From: Bin80 sp965220365
Lineage (GTDB): Bacteria; Bacteroidota; Rhodothermia; Rhodothermales; Bin80
Length of the DNA stretch: 64,000 nucleotides
Direction of reading: 5' to 3'
Assembly (NCBI GenBank): GCA_965220365.1
Contig: OZ244823.1
Span: forward strand, 3,224,001-3,288,000
In this document: one piece after another, positions 8,368-16,640 of the stretch
Layout of the letters: each line of letters opens with the position of its first letter
Numbering within the stretch: the stretch's first letter is position 1
Notes under the pieces: model-generated
Databases searched by the model: none
The model's input: only the letters and a program-made list of their open reading frames with translations
What the model was told of the DNA's origin: nothing
Translations under genes and position numbers: made by a program

Positions 8368-9927
8368 TTAATGATCGGAAACCGAAAACATCTTCACAGC
8401 TTTCGGATCCGCATTTTGCCAGTTTTTCTTTAACTCGGACTTTGCCTCTTGGTACATCCTTTGATCTCCCGCCATTTTTGCTGCCGCAGATAAGCCAATA
8501 AGAGACAATGACCGTCTGGGGGATCTTCCCAAAGAAGCTTCAAACGCCTTCATGGCATCTGGACCATTATTGGCCTTGAGATAATATTCACCAAGGAGTT
8601 CATATGTCGGCTTTGCAGGCATTGGGGGACCATAGTCTAACGGCCTGTCTTCTTCAATTTTTGCTGCAGTCTTGAGAAGGTCAATCGCCCCACCCAGATT
8701 CCCCTCCAACACCAGTAAATCTGCCTTCAGTTGATGCTGCAATAACAAGTTCACATCTTCCTCATCCTCCAGATCCATGATTGCCTTGAGCGCCTGTCGA
8801 GCGCTTTCTTCGTCGCCGTCAGATAAGGCTGCCTTGCCCCTGATGAATAGAATATTCGCCTTGCTTATGGGGGACATCCCTTTGAGATCAAACTCTATAC
8901 GCGCAAACTTTGAATCCCACTGCTTTGTCTCCACGAGATGAGTTGCTGCCATCATCACCGTATATCTTCTTGTCGATCTAATGTCTCCGCCCTCTTCCAG
9001 ATCGTTGATCATGTCCTGCATCAACTGTTCTGCCTCTGCGTAGCGACCCTGCTGTGAGTACGCATAGGCGAGCCAATGTCTCGCATGAAAGGAGCGTTGA
9101 TTTACACTCAGCCCTTTGCGTTGCACACGCGCATCGCTCGCGGCGTATGAAGCCTCGTTCGCCGATGCCACCTCTGGCCACATTCCCATGGCAGTGAAAA
9201 TATGTGACGGCATGTGTAGCGCATGCGTCGCTTCGGGTGCAATAGCTGCATACACACGCGCAGCACGCAACCCAAGCGGTGCATGAATCGGGTCATCATA
9301 GGCATGAATTAGATAGTGTGCAGCACCCGGATGTAGTGGATTCTTGGCAAAAACCTCTTCAACAATCGCGGCAGCATGCATATACAACTCAAAATCCCGT
9401 CCATCGTGGGCCAACCCGAGAATTGACAATGCGTGAAATGCTGCCGCATCCAGATCCTCTGGATACTTGGCCGCTAGTGCCCCCATCTTCTTTTCATAGA
9501 CAAAATCCCGCACCTTTTTATCCTCTTCACTGAAATACAGAGCTTCAATCGCAAGGAGATAGTCCTTCTCCCGTTCCGTGGGCGCCTTTTCCAGTCGGCT
9601 TTCCAGATCTGGAGCAAGCTCCAACAGCACGCTACGACCATCCTCCGTATCCTGCTGCATCCAGATTGGGTGATTATGAGTCATGGCTTCTCCCCAGTAT
9701 GCCATCGCAAAATCAGGATCAATCCTGCGAGCCTCTGCGAACGCCTCCCGGGCATCGACATACTCAAAGCTGTGCAATAGCAGGAGGCCCCTCGAAAACT
9801 CCTCCTGCGCCCGCATTGAGCCTGAATTTTCAAATGTTGTACTTCCCAGTCCCGTGACCTGGGCCGCCGCAGGGCAAGCAACACAAAATATGAGGGTGAA
9901 CAGTGTTAGCGAATAACGAAAAAACAT
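8368..9927 (-). CDS. exported tetratricopeptide-repeat protein
   Basis: A 519-residue protein with a signal peptide (LTLFTLIFCVACPAAAQ). TPR-type helical pairs are visible throughout: FSRGLLLLHSFEYVDAREAF with AEARRIDPDFAMAYWGEAM near the N-terminus, the central NPLHPGAAHYLIHAYDDP and HALHMPSHIFTAMGMW segments, and C-terminal YELLGEYYLKANNGPDAMKAFEASL. The His-rich central part (HYLIHAYDDP, ALHMPSHIF) is conserved in a family of periplasmic TPR proteins common in Bacteroidota and Gemmatimonadota. It probably acts as a protein-interaction scaffold; no enzymatic motif is established. It is separated from aroE by 12 bases on the same strand and may be co-transcribed. Confidence 0.8.
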   Translation of the reverse strand: MFFRYSLTLFTLIFCVACPAAAQVTGLGSTTFENSGSMRAQEEFSRGLLLLHSFEYVDAREAFAEARRIDPDFAMAYWGEAMTHNHPIWMQQDTEDGRSVLLELAPDLESRLEKAPTEREKDYLLAIEALYFSEEDKKVRDFVYEKKMGALAAKYPEDLDAAAFHALSILGLAHDGRDFELYMHAAAIVEEVFAKNPLHPGAAHYLIHAYDDPIHAPLGLRAARVYAAIAPEATHALHMPSHIFTAMGMWPEVASANEASYAASDARVQRKGLSVNQRSFHARHWLAYAYSQQGRYAEAEQLMQDMINDLEEGGDIRSTRRYTVMMAATHLVETKQWDSKFARIEFDLKGMSPISKANILFIRGKAALSDGDEESARQALKAIMDLEDEEDVNLLLQHQLKADLLVLEGNLGGAIDLLKTAAKIEEDRPLDYGPPMPAKPTYELLGEYYLKANNGPDAMKAFEASLGRSPRRSLSLIGLSAAAKMAGDQRMYQEAKSELKKNWQNADPKAVKMFSVSDH

Positions 9928-9938
9928 TTTTCAGTGCA

Positions 9939-10796
9939 CTAAGTGATAAACAATTTTGCCAAGGTATCATGTACAGCATCGACTGGCATTTCCCGGTTTG
10001 TCCACTGCCTGTATGCAGCGGCCGCTTGTTCAATCAACATCGTAAGACCACCAATGGTTACCGCCCCGCGATGGGTGGCTTCTTGGAGCAATCGAGTATG
10101 ATATGGACGATAGACCAGATCATAGATGATTTGGCCTGGAGCAAAATCTTCTTTCTGCTCCCAGGGGGTTTCCTGTACATTTGGGTACATACCTATAGGT
10201 GTACAATTTACAATTAAACGGCTTTCTCTAATATATCTTGATGCTGAATCAAAATCACATACTTTCAGATGACCGCCAAATACAGAAAAATCATCGGCTA
10301 ATTTTTCTGCCTGACCAACTCTACGTGCGACCAATGTCAATGAATTGGGGCTGTAATCTCTCAGCAAGCCATAGGCAGCTGCCCGCGCAGCACCTCCTGC
10401 ACCAAGGAGCGTCATCGGGGCTCCGCGTAGCTCCAGGTCTTTGAGAGGAGCCAAAAATCCCTCAATATCTGTATTGTCCCCATAGAGTTGATTCTCTTTG
10501 CAGACAATTGTATTTACCGCCCCGATGACCTTGGCTGTGTCAGAAAGAGAGTCCATATGAGGCAGAACGGTCTGCTTGTGGGGGATGGTCACATTTGCGC
10601 CGACAAATCCAAGGACATTTAAGGCTCGAACCGCCTGTTGCACCCTGTCTGGTGCAAGATCTATGGCCACATAGACATAATTCAATCCTTGCTGCTGAAG
10701 GGCTGTGTTGTGAATGACCGGCGATAGTGAATAATGAACCGGATGCCCTAAAATGGCAATGATTCCGGTTTTTGCATCAGGAAAAACCATTCTCAT
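9939..10796 (-). CDS. aroE: shikimate dehydrogenase
   Basis: NADP-dependent shikimate dehydrogenase of the chorismate pathway (3-dehydroshikimate to shikimate). Substrate-binding motifs are intact: HYSLSPVIHN near the N-terminus, ANVTIPHKQTVLP with the catalytic Lys, and NTDIEGFLAPL with the catalytic Asp. The cofactor-binding loop is TLLGAGGAARAAAYGL, and the C-terminal GLTMLIEQAAAAYRQWT closes the fold. The length of 285 residues is normal. It is the second shikimate pathway gene in the window; aroB lies far away at 46.5 kb. Confidence 0.95.
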   Translation of the reverse strand: MRMVFPDAKTGIIAILGHPVHYSLSPVIHNTALQQQGLNYVYVAIDLAPDRVQQAVRALNVLGFVGANVTIPHKQTVLPHMDSLSDTAKVIGAVNTIVCKENQLYGDNTDIEGFLAPLKDLELRGAPMTLLGAGGAARAAAYGLLRDYSPNSLTLVARRVGQAEKLADDFSVFGGHLKVCDFDSASRYIRESRLIVNCTPIGMYPNVQETPWEQKEDFAPGQIIYDLVYRPYHTRLLQEATHRGAVTIGGLTMLIEQAAAAYRQWTNREMPVDAVHDTLAKLFIT

Positions 10797-10853
10797 AACA
10801 TCCGTACAAAAGACTTATCGAATACCATTGTAAAGCAGTTTCTGCTCAAGGGC

Positions 10854-13166
10854 CTAACCGAACACAGGCTCAAACTTGATAGCACGCAGCATCGCCCGTA
10901 ACTCTTCCTCGTCTGCGGCTTCACGCCAAGCAGGTAAAAGGGAACGACGCCCAAGGCGCCCAGCCAGATGTGCCTGCACGCGGAGATGTTGTGCTGGATC
11001 ATCTTCGGGACTCACAAAGAAAGCGAGGGCCTCAATGGGATCTCTCGTCTGAGGCAGTTCAAGTGGAACTCCACATCTTACGATGACCAGTTCGCTGCGT
11101 GAAATTTTACTGAGCCGCATATGGAAGAGTGCAACTCCCGGTGCCAGAATGGAGGTTTCCTCCCTCAACCCTTCCGCCAAACCTTCAACCAAGCGGTCGG
11201 CAGACTCAGGTACCCGCTGACTCAATAATCTGGCAACGCCTGATATCAGATGCTCTGGAGTCACTGAGAGTATATGATCCGTGACAATCGCGCGATCCAG
11301 TAGGTCATGAAAGATCGTAGTGTCTTCCATCTCCCCATCGATATGGAACGGAGGAAGCATCATGATCACCGTGTCTCCCGCCTGAGGGGCCAGATCCTTT
11401 TCCTCTGCATGAATCAGAAGATTTGATCCTCGAACAACGAAAAGAAGGAGCAACTCACGCCCATATTTTTCCTCCAGCGCCTCATAGGATCCCGGCTCAG
11501 TAATTCCGAACGTGCGGACCGCGCCTCCGGCCTCAAAGCGGCGTTCCAAGTCATCTGCGGTATAAACTCCTCCAAATAAAGACCGCCCACGCATATGAGT
11601 GGGAACCCGAATCAGTGATGCTTCCGGACGTAGAGGAGGGCCTGCGGGCTGATAAACCTCTCCACTGCCGAAGACTTCTTTGAAGCGAAGTGCAGCCAGA
11701 GAGTTCGTATCATCATTGGCCGTGAGTGCCATGAACCGCCGGATACCACTTAAATCCAATTCGTCAGGCACCTGCTCTTCTAGCGCATCTGCGACGACTG
11801 CGGGTAATCCCTGGTCCTGCGCCTGTTCAATATTTCGCTCATTGGCATCAATTAAAAGCACTGCAATCCCCTGTTCCTGAATGGCTTTTGCAATGCTCTG
11901 AACCCATGTCTTGGCCCCCAGAAACAAGATCCCCTGTGGATTCGTGTCTGCCATTCCAAGCAAGCGAGCCACCGGCTGCAGCGTCAATCCGTACACCGTC
12001 ACAGTACCAATAATCACCATATAGACGATGGGGACCAGCGGCCCTGCGGCATCTGAACCATACACCGCTTCAACACGAACCGAAAAGAGAGAGGCCACGG
12101 CCGCCGCCACAATCCCACGGGGCGCAAGCCAGGCAATAAACCCCTGCTCTTTCCAGTTGAGCTTGGTCCGAAGACTGGAAAGTATTACCGCAACAGGACG
12201 CACCACAACAATCAGGATCCCCAGAAAAATAAAAGCACGGGTATCAAAATAGGTCAATGCATCGAAGTCAAGACGTGCACTCAATAAAATGAAGAGGGAA
12301 CCGATCAGAAGCGACTGTAAATCTTCTTTGAATTTGGTGATGCTACGGACATTTACATACGACTGATTCGCAAGAAATATCCCCATGATGGTTACAGAAA
12401 ATAGTCCAGATTCTTCATGCAAGCTATTGGATAGGGCAAAGACAACGACCACGACCGTCAGCGCAAAAGAGCTTTGTAAATAATCGGGCACTAGGTGACG
12501 ACGAAGCAGAAAGAGCATGAGCGCACCTCCCAATAGACTCACCCCGATGCTCACGGCTGCGATCGTCATGAGTGCTTCCAGAGAAGGAAGAATTGGTGCT
12601 AATATTCCCTCTCTACCTCCATTTGCACTATGCTCATGCATCACAATCACGGCCTCAAGAACCAGAACTGCAACAATTGCACCCACGGGGTCAATGGTGA
12701 TTCCTTCCCATTTTGCAATGGCATTTACCCGACCACTGGGGCGCACATGTCTAATGAGAGGCAATATGACCGTGGGACCCGTAACGGTGAGGATGGCTCC
12801 AAGTACGACTGCAATTTCCCATGGCATCTCCAGTACATAGTGTGCGGCGATTGTGGCAAGAACCGCCGTAACCGCGACACCAATGGTTACCAGATTAAAT
12901 ACTGCCTGACCTACCCCTCTGAGTTCAGATAACCTCAGATTTAGCCCGCCTTCAAACAGGATAATCCCGATTGCCAATGAAACAAAGGCAAATACCCATT
13001 CCCCCTGCAACTGCTCAGGAGGTAGGATCTGCGTCACAGGACCTGCCAAAAACCCTACAACCAACAGAAGAAGAATGGACGGGACACGAATCCGCCACCC
13101 CAGCCACTGAGAGCCAATTGCCAGTGCAATTACCAAAACAATATTGATCAGGACAGTTCCACTCAC
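10854..13166 (-). CDS. CPA1-type Na+/H+ antiporter fused to TrkA and PTS-EIIA-like domains
   Basis: A 770-residue inner-membrane transporter. Residues 1-400 are an NhaP/KefB-like module of about 12 helices, with EGGLNLRLSEL, ILTVTGPTVILPLIRHVRP and WLAPRGIVAAAVASL typical of CPA1 exchangers. Residues about 415-520 form a Rossmann-like TrkA-N domain (ILFLGAKTWVQSIAKAI, LLIDANERNIEQA, MALTANDDTNSLAALRF). A TrkA-C-like segment follows (near AGDTVIMMLPP). The last 140 residues resemble a PTS EIIA type 2 domain (SVTPEHLISGVARLL, GLREETSILAPGVALFHMRL, retaining a His at the expected active position). It probably exchanges Na+ or K+ for H+ with cytoplasmic regulation by nucleotide and perhaps by phosphorylation. 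The last point is inference. Confidence 0.88.
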   Translation of the reverse strand: MSGTVLINIVLVIALAIGSQWLGWRIRVPSILLLLVVGFLAGPVTQILPPEQLQGEWVFAFVSLAIGIILFEGGLNLRLSELRGVGQAVFNLVTIGVAVTAVLATIAAHYVLEMPWEIAVVLGAILTVTGPTVILPLIRHVRPSGRVNAIAKWEGITIDPVGAIVAVLVLEAVIVMHEHSANGGREGILAPILPSLEALMTIAAVSIGVSLLGGALMLFLLRRHLVPDYLQSSFALTVVVVVFALSNSLHEESGLFSVTIMGIFLANQSYVNVRSITKFKEDLQSLLIGSLFILLSARLDFDALTYFDTRAFIFLGILIVVVRPVAVILSSLRTKLNWKEQGFIAWLAPRGIVAAAVASLFSVRVEAVYGSDAAGPLVPIVYMVIIGTVTVYGLTLQPVARLLGMADTNPQGILFLGAKTWVQSIAKAIQEQGIAVLLIDANERNIEQAQDQGLPAVVADALEEQVPDELDLSGIRRFMALTANDDTNSLAALRFKEVFGSGEVYQPAGPPLRPEASLIRVPTHMRGRSLFGGVYTADDLERRFEAGGAVRTFGITEPGSYEALEEKYGRELLLLFVVRGSNLLIHAEEKDLAPQAGDTVIMMLPPFHIDGEMEDTTIFHDLLDRAIVTDHILSVTPEHLISGVARLLSQRVPESADRLVEGLAEGLREETSILAPGVALFHMRLSKISRSELVIVRCGVPLELPQTRDPIEALAFFVSPEDDPAQHLRVQAHLAGRLGRRSLLPAWREAADEEELRAMLRAIKFEPVFG

Positions 13167-13803
13167 GCGATCAGGTTGTTTGTTTTAATAGATGATTCTT
13201 CTTCGGACCAAGTGGGTCCCATAAACTTACTGGCATTCACCCCACAAATATAGCACTCTGATCACCGTGTAACCGCATATCCGCTCCAGGGCACAGTTTT
13301 GGGAGGTTTGCTGCGCTCCTGAATTGCTCTTGTCCGTTGGATGAACCCACCTCGATTTATGGGAGAGTATGTATTATAGATCCTAGGTTGTGCTTAGGGT
13401 TCGTAAGTAGATAATATGCGCATGCGGACACCTCCACTTGTTAATTCCCCCTGCCGTAATTAATTTCGCGGTGACCTCCCTGACGGGAGTCCCGTTCCAA
13501 CACAATTGAATGTTGCCGATATTAAATTTAGGAGGGTACGAACCTAAGTGCCAGTCTGGTAACCTTTGCAAGGTTAATGAGTATTTATGGGTGTTAACGG
13601 TTAATGCCAAAACACTTGAGATACTTGCAAAATGGCACGTACAAACCTAGAAAATCTTATCACAGAGGCATCTCGTGCGTTTACCCCTTGAAAATGCTTC
13701 CTGATGATGCAACTATTCAAGCGTGATTTTCCAGGCATTGATTGTACAATGGACTCAGGTGTAGTTGGAATATAATTTGATCAATCATCATCAAACTTGA
13801 CAT
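13167..13803. other. 637-base intergenic region, no confident gene
   Basis: No frame here has convincing coding character. A 19-codon ATG frame begins near 13632 (MARTNLENLITEAS) and stops early; a coding-like peptide (MMQLFKRDFPGIDC) continues in the same frame after the stop, so decayed coding sequence is possible. The right end holds one copy of a degenerate direct repeat (13738-13763). Confidence 0.5.
13738..13763 (+). repeat. degenerate direct repeat, copy 1
   Basis: A 26-base segment beginning TTGATTGTACAATGG matches 14506-14531 at 23 of 26 positions by eye. It contains the perfect 10-base palindrome ATTGTACAAT. The copy ends 41 bases upstream of the first gene of the two-gene membrane cassette, so it could be an operator, a promoter-region element or a junction repeat. 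Confidence 0.55.
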
Positions 13804-14004
13804 ATGAAACCCCAGAATCTACCGCCAGAGCGCACTCCACGCAAGCAGATCAAGGCGGACAAAAACGACATCGTTATGTGGATGGGGCTCACTGCTTTGT
13901 CTGCCTACTTCGGTTCTTCTGTTGAGAAAACAACCAACCGCATACTCAATCCGGCAATCAAAAAGATTGTCAATACCCTTCCTACTCACATAGCGGATCA
14001 ATGA
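13804..14004 (+). CDS. small hypothetical protein, first gene of a coupled pair
   Basis: A 66-residue basic protein. After a Pro/Lys-rich N-terminus (QNLPPERTPRKQIKADKND) comes one weakly hydrophobic stretch (IVMWMGLTALSAYFGSS, about residues 23-39) and a C-terminal amphipathic part (ILNPAIKKIVNTL). It could be peripheral or single-pass in the membrane. No family is recognised. Its TGA stop overlaps the ATG of the following gene (ATGA at 14001-14004), so the two are very likely co-translated and functionally linked. Confidence 0.55.
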   Translation: MKPQNLPPERTPRKQIKADKNDIVMWMGLTALSAYFGSSVEKTTNRILNPAIKKIVNTLPTHIADQ

Positions 14005-14402
14005 CGCACCCCATTGAAAACCCTGATATAGAAGAGCCCCGGCCTGATGAACCAGAAGAGTTTATTCGCCGGATGGGTATGCAGTTTCAGCAAGTATCCG
14101 GCCCTCCTTGGCTTGCCATTTCGGATAAGACTACATCCGAGTACATTACTACAATGTTGGAGCATTCTGGCAGATCACAAGAGATTGACCTCAAAAAGAG
14201 TACCGGGGCACGGTGGGAACGCTTCGCATATGTTGCTCTTGGGATAATTTTTCTTGTATTTCTGACGATGTTTTTCTTGCCGAAGCACCCAGACATGTAT
14301 GCACAGATACTGGAATGGGCAGGCTTGTTTTTGGCAGGCGGACTTGGAGGCTATGGCATAGGCATTCGTCGACGTAGCCGTGCAAGCACATCTGATGACT
14401 GA
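14001..14402 (+). CDS. small two-helix membrane protein, second gene of a coupled pair
   Basis: A 133-residue protein: an acidic, Pro-rich soluble N-terminal half (residues 1-70, IENPDIEEPRPDEPEEF), then two membrane helices (about 77-97, AYVALGIIFLVFLTMFFLP, and about 108-126, WAGLFLAGGLGGYGIGI) and a basic tail (RRRSRAST). The layout of soluble N-terminus, two helices and a basic C-terminus is the same as that of the membrane protein at 47798-48145, which is paired with a Panacea antitoxin-like gene, although sequence similarity is slight. No family is recognised. Translationally coupled to the preceding 66-residue gene. Confidence 0.6.
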   Translation: MTHPIENPDIEEPRPDEPEEFIRRMGMQFQQVSGPPWLAISDKTTSEYITTMLEHSGRSQEIDLKKSTGARWERFAYVALGIIFLVFLTMFFLPKHPDMYAQILEWAGLFLAGGLGGYGIGIRRRSRASTSDD

Positions 14403-14505
14403 TATGCCTTCTACTCCGTCCGCTGAGGAGATGGGCTTAGTTAGGAATGGACTGGCAACACTAGTGCGAGTACATCATCAGGGAATATTCATGAACACCA
14501 GCACG

Positions 14506-14531
14506 TTGATTGTGCAATGGGCTCTGGTGTA
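14506..14531 (+). repeat. degenerate direct repeat, copy 2
   Basis: Second copy of the 26-base element found at 13738-13763 (23 of 26 matches), 98 bases upstream of the glutamate dehydrogenase start. The two copies bracket the two-gene membrane cassette. Confidence 0.55.
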
Positions 14532-14628
14532 AAGTGAGCTAATGTCCTGATCCCTCACATACCGTATGTAGCTCCCCAAATTTAGCAAATGCTGAAAGCG
14601 CTTCCAATTAAACCATTACCCTGAATCA

Positions 14629-16047
14629 ATGCATCAAACTTCTTTCTTTGCTGAGGTCAACAAGATGTTTGCCCGCGCTGCCGAATACACCAATCACCCT
14701 TCTGGATTACTGACGCAAATTCAGAACTGCAACAGCGTCTATCATATGAGCTTCCCGCTCTTACGGGATGATGGGAGTATTGATGTGATTGATGCATACC
14801 GCGCTGAGCACAGTCATCACATGCAGCCGACAAAAGGCGGAATCCGTTATGCTCCTTCGGTCAATGCAGACGAAGTCATGGCATTGGCAGCTCTCATGTC
14901 CTATAAATGTGCGATCGTGGATGTACCATATGGTGGAGCGAAGGGTGGAATCTGCATCGATCGACAAAACTACTCTCAATCTGAGCTGGAGCGGATCACG
15001 CGACGTTACACCTTTGAGCTGACGAAGAAAAATTTTATAGGTCCTGGTATAGACGTGCCTGCTCCAGACTACGGTACAAGCAGCATCGAAATGAGTTGGA
15101 TTTTTGATACGTACCGTTCCGTAACGAATAATCCGCTGGATGCACTTGCATGTGTAACAGGAAAACCGGTTGGGATGGGCGGGGTTCGTGGGCGCACGGA
15201 AGCAACCGGCCGTGGGGTCTTCTTTGGAATCCGCGAGGCATGCAACATTGAAGAGGATATGCACGCACTTGGGCTCAGTACCGGGTTAGAGGGAAAAAGC
15301 GTCATCATTCAGGGATTGGGTAATGTTGGCTACCATGCCGCTCTTTACCTTGAGCAGGCAGGTGCAAAAATCATTGGAATTGCGGAATATGAAGGAGGAG
15401 TGTATAATCCCGAAGGATTTCGCTTAGAAGACATTGTTTCACATCGCAAGGAGACAAAGTCAATCCTCAACTTCCCTGACGCACAGAACTTTACCGATTC
15501 CGCCAAAGTCCTTGAGTTGGACTGTGACATTCTCGTTCCAGCAGCTCTGGAGAGCCAAATTCGAAGCGATAATGTGAGTCGAATCCAGGCCAAAATTATA
15601 GCGGAGGCCGCTAACGGCCCTGTCACTTCTGCTGCCGATCAATGGCTGATTGAGAATGGAGTGCTAGTTATCCCCGATGTCTACCTGAATGCGGGTGGAG
15701 TGACGGTTTCCTATTTTGAGTGGCTCCGTAACCTGTCTCATGTGCGGCATGGCCGCATGAGCCGACGCAGAGAAGCCCACAATGCCCTGCAAATACTGGA
15801 AACCGTACAGGATCTGGTTGAAAAAAACTTTGATTCAGAAACTATCTCAGGTATTGAGTCCAGCCTGGCATTCGGGGCAAGTGAAGCCGATCTCGTTGAT
15901 TCGGGGCTGGAAGACACGATGGTGGGCGCGTATCACGAAATCCACGAAAAATCGCGCAGCCATAATCTTGACCTGCGCACAGGCGCATTTATAAACGCAA
16001 TCGATAAAATTGCACAGGGATATCTGCGAAGTGGGATTTTCCCCTAA
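14629..16047 (+). CDS. gdhA: glutamate dehydrogenase (Glu/Leu/Phe/Val dehydrogenase family)
   Basis: A 472-residue amino-acid dehydrogenase that interconverts glutamate and 2-oxoglutarate plus ammonia. The N-terminal catalytic domain has TKGGIRYAPSVNADEVMALA, the signature DVPYGGAKGGICIDR with the catalytic Lys, and GPGIDVPAPDYGTSS. The Rossmann domain has VIIQGLGNVGYHAALYL and an IAEAANGP motif. The C-terminal NAGGVTVSYFEW loop is typical. The length and a long C-terminal insert fit the larger bacterial NAD-type branch rather than the compact leucine dehydrogenases; exact cofactor use is not certain. Its TAA stop overlaps the convergent acyltransferase stop by 4 bases. Confidence 0.9.
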   Translation: MHQTSFFAEVNKMFARAAEYTNHPSGLLTQIQNCNSVYHMSFPLLRDDGSIDVIDAYRAEHSHHMQPTKGGIRYAPSVNADEVMALAALMSYKCAIVDVPYGGAKGGICIDRQNYSQSELERITRRYTFELTKKNFIGPGIDVPAPDYGTSSIEMSWIFDTYRSVTNNPLDALACVTGKPVGMGGVRGRTEATGRGVFFGIREACNIEEDMHALGLSTGLEGKSVIIQGLGNVGYHAALYLEQAGAKIIGIAEYEGGVYNPEGFRLEDIVSHRKETKSILNFPDAQNFTDSAKVLELDCDILVPAALESQIRSDNVSRIQAKIIAEAANGPVTSAADQWLIENGVLVIPDVYLNAGGVTVSYFEWLRNLSHVRHGRMSRRREAHNALQILETVQDLVEKNFDSETISGIESSLAFGASEADLVDSGLEDTMVGAYHEIHEKSRSHNLDLRTGAFINAIDKIAQGYLRSGIFP

Positions 16048-16640
16048 GCCCGGTCGGGACGGGCCGCTGTCTTTTTGTAGGGTTCGTAAAATCGCTGCAA
16101 GGCGGCAATATCTCCCTCTACATCTCCGGTGGGTTCGAGAGGAGGGCCAAATCCTACCGTGCGGCGGGGATAATCAAAGTAGGCAGGTACGATGACAACC
16201 TGGGCGCCCCTTGCAATGTGGTAGAACCCTGTTTTCCAGTGCTCTACCTGGCTGCGTGTGCCTTCAGGAGTGATCGCAAAAATAAATTTTTCGCGCTCCC
16301 TGAAAAGTTCAATGACTCCCTGAACCATCCCATGGTGCTGCTGCCGATTCACTGGATTGCCTCCGCATGCACGAAGTATGGGACCAAATGGCCAGCGAAA
16401 GATCGTATGCTTTGCGATCCAGGATCCCTCCATATCCAAGGCAAACATGACAGCCATGGCGACAAAAAAATCCCAGTTCGAGGTATGGTACGCTCCAATC
16501 ACGACGAACTTTCTGAGGTTGGGGATCGTCCCCTCAATACGCCAGCCCAGTCTTGTCAGCACCCACCGCGCCCATCGCATCATGCGTGGTTTCCCTTTGC
16601 GTGCTACGTTCGGTCCGAGATCCGGGAAGGCCATCCTCAC
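16044..16640 (-). CDS. 1-acylglycerol-3-phosphate acyltransferase-like protein (PlsC family)
   Basis: A 198-residue lysophospholipid acyltransferase-like protein. The catalytic H-x4-D motif is GAYHTSNWDFF (His52, Asp57) and the substrate-binding motif is TPEGTRS (from about 124). A GGNPVNRQ segment lies between them, as in the family. It is shorter than typical PlsC (about 240 residues) and lacks a strong N-terminal membrane helix, so it belongs to a compact subgroup; the acyl acceptor may differ from lysophosphatidate. The start overlaps the stop of serA in an ATGA arrangement, so it is translated as part of the serA transcript. Confidence 0.85.
   Translation of the reverse strand: MRMAFPDLGPNVARKGKPRMMRWARWVLTRLGWRIEGTIPNLRKFVVIGAYHTSNWDFFVAMAVMFALDMEGSWIAKHTIFRWPFGPILRACGGNPVNRQQHHGMVQGVIELFREREKFIFAITPEGTRSQVEHWKTGFYHIARGAQVVIVPAYFDYPRRTVGFGPPLEPTGDVEGDIAALQRFYEPYKKTAARPDRA

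Noticed and set aside
13383..13610. 75-codon minus-strand frame after the antiporter
   Set aside because: No motif, no neighbour support, and unusual residue composition; not annotated.
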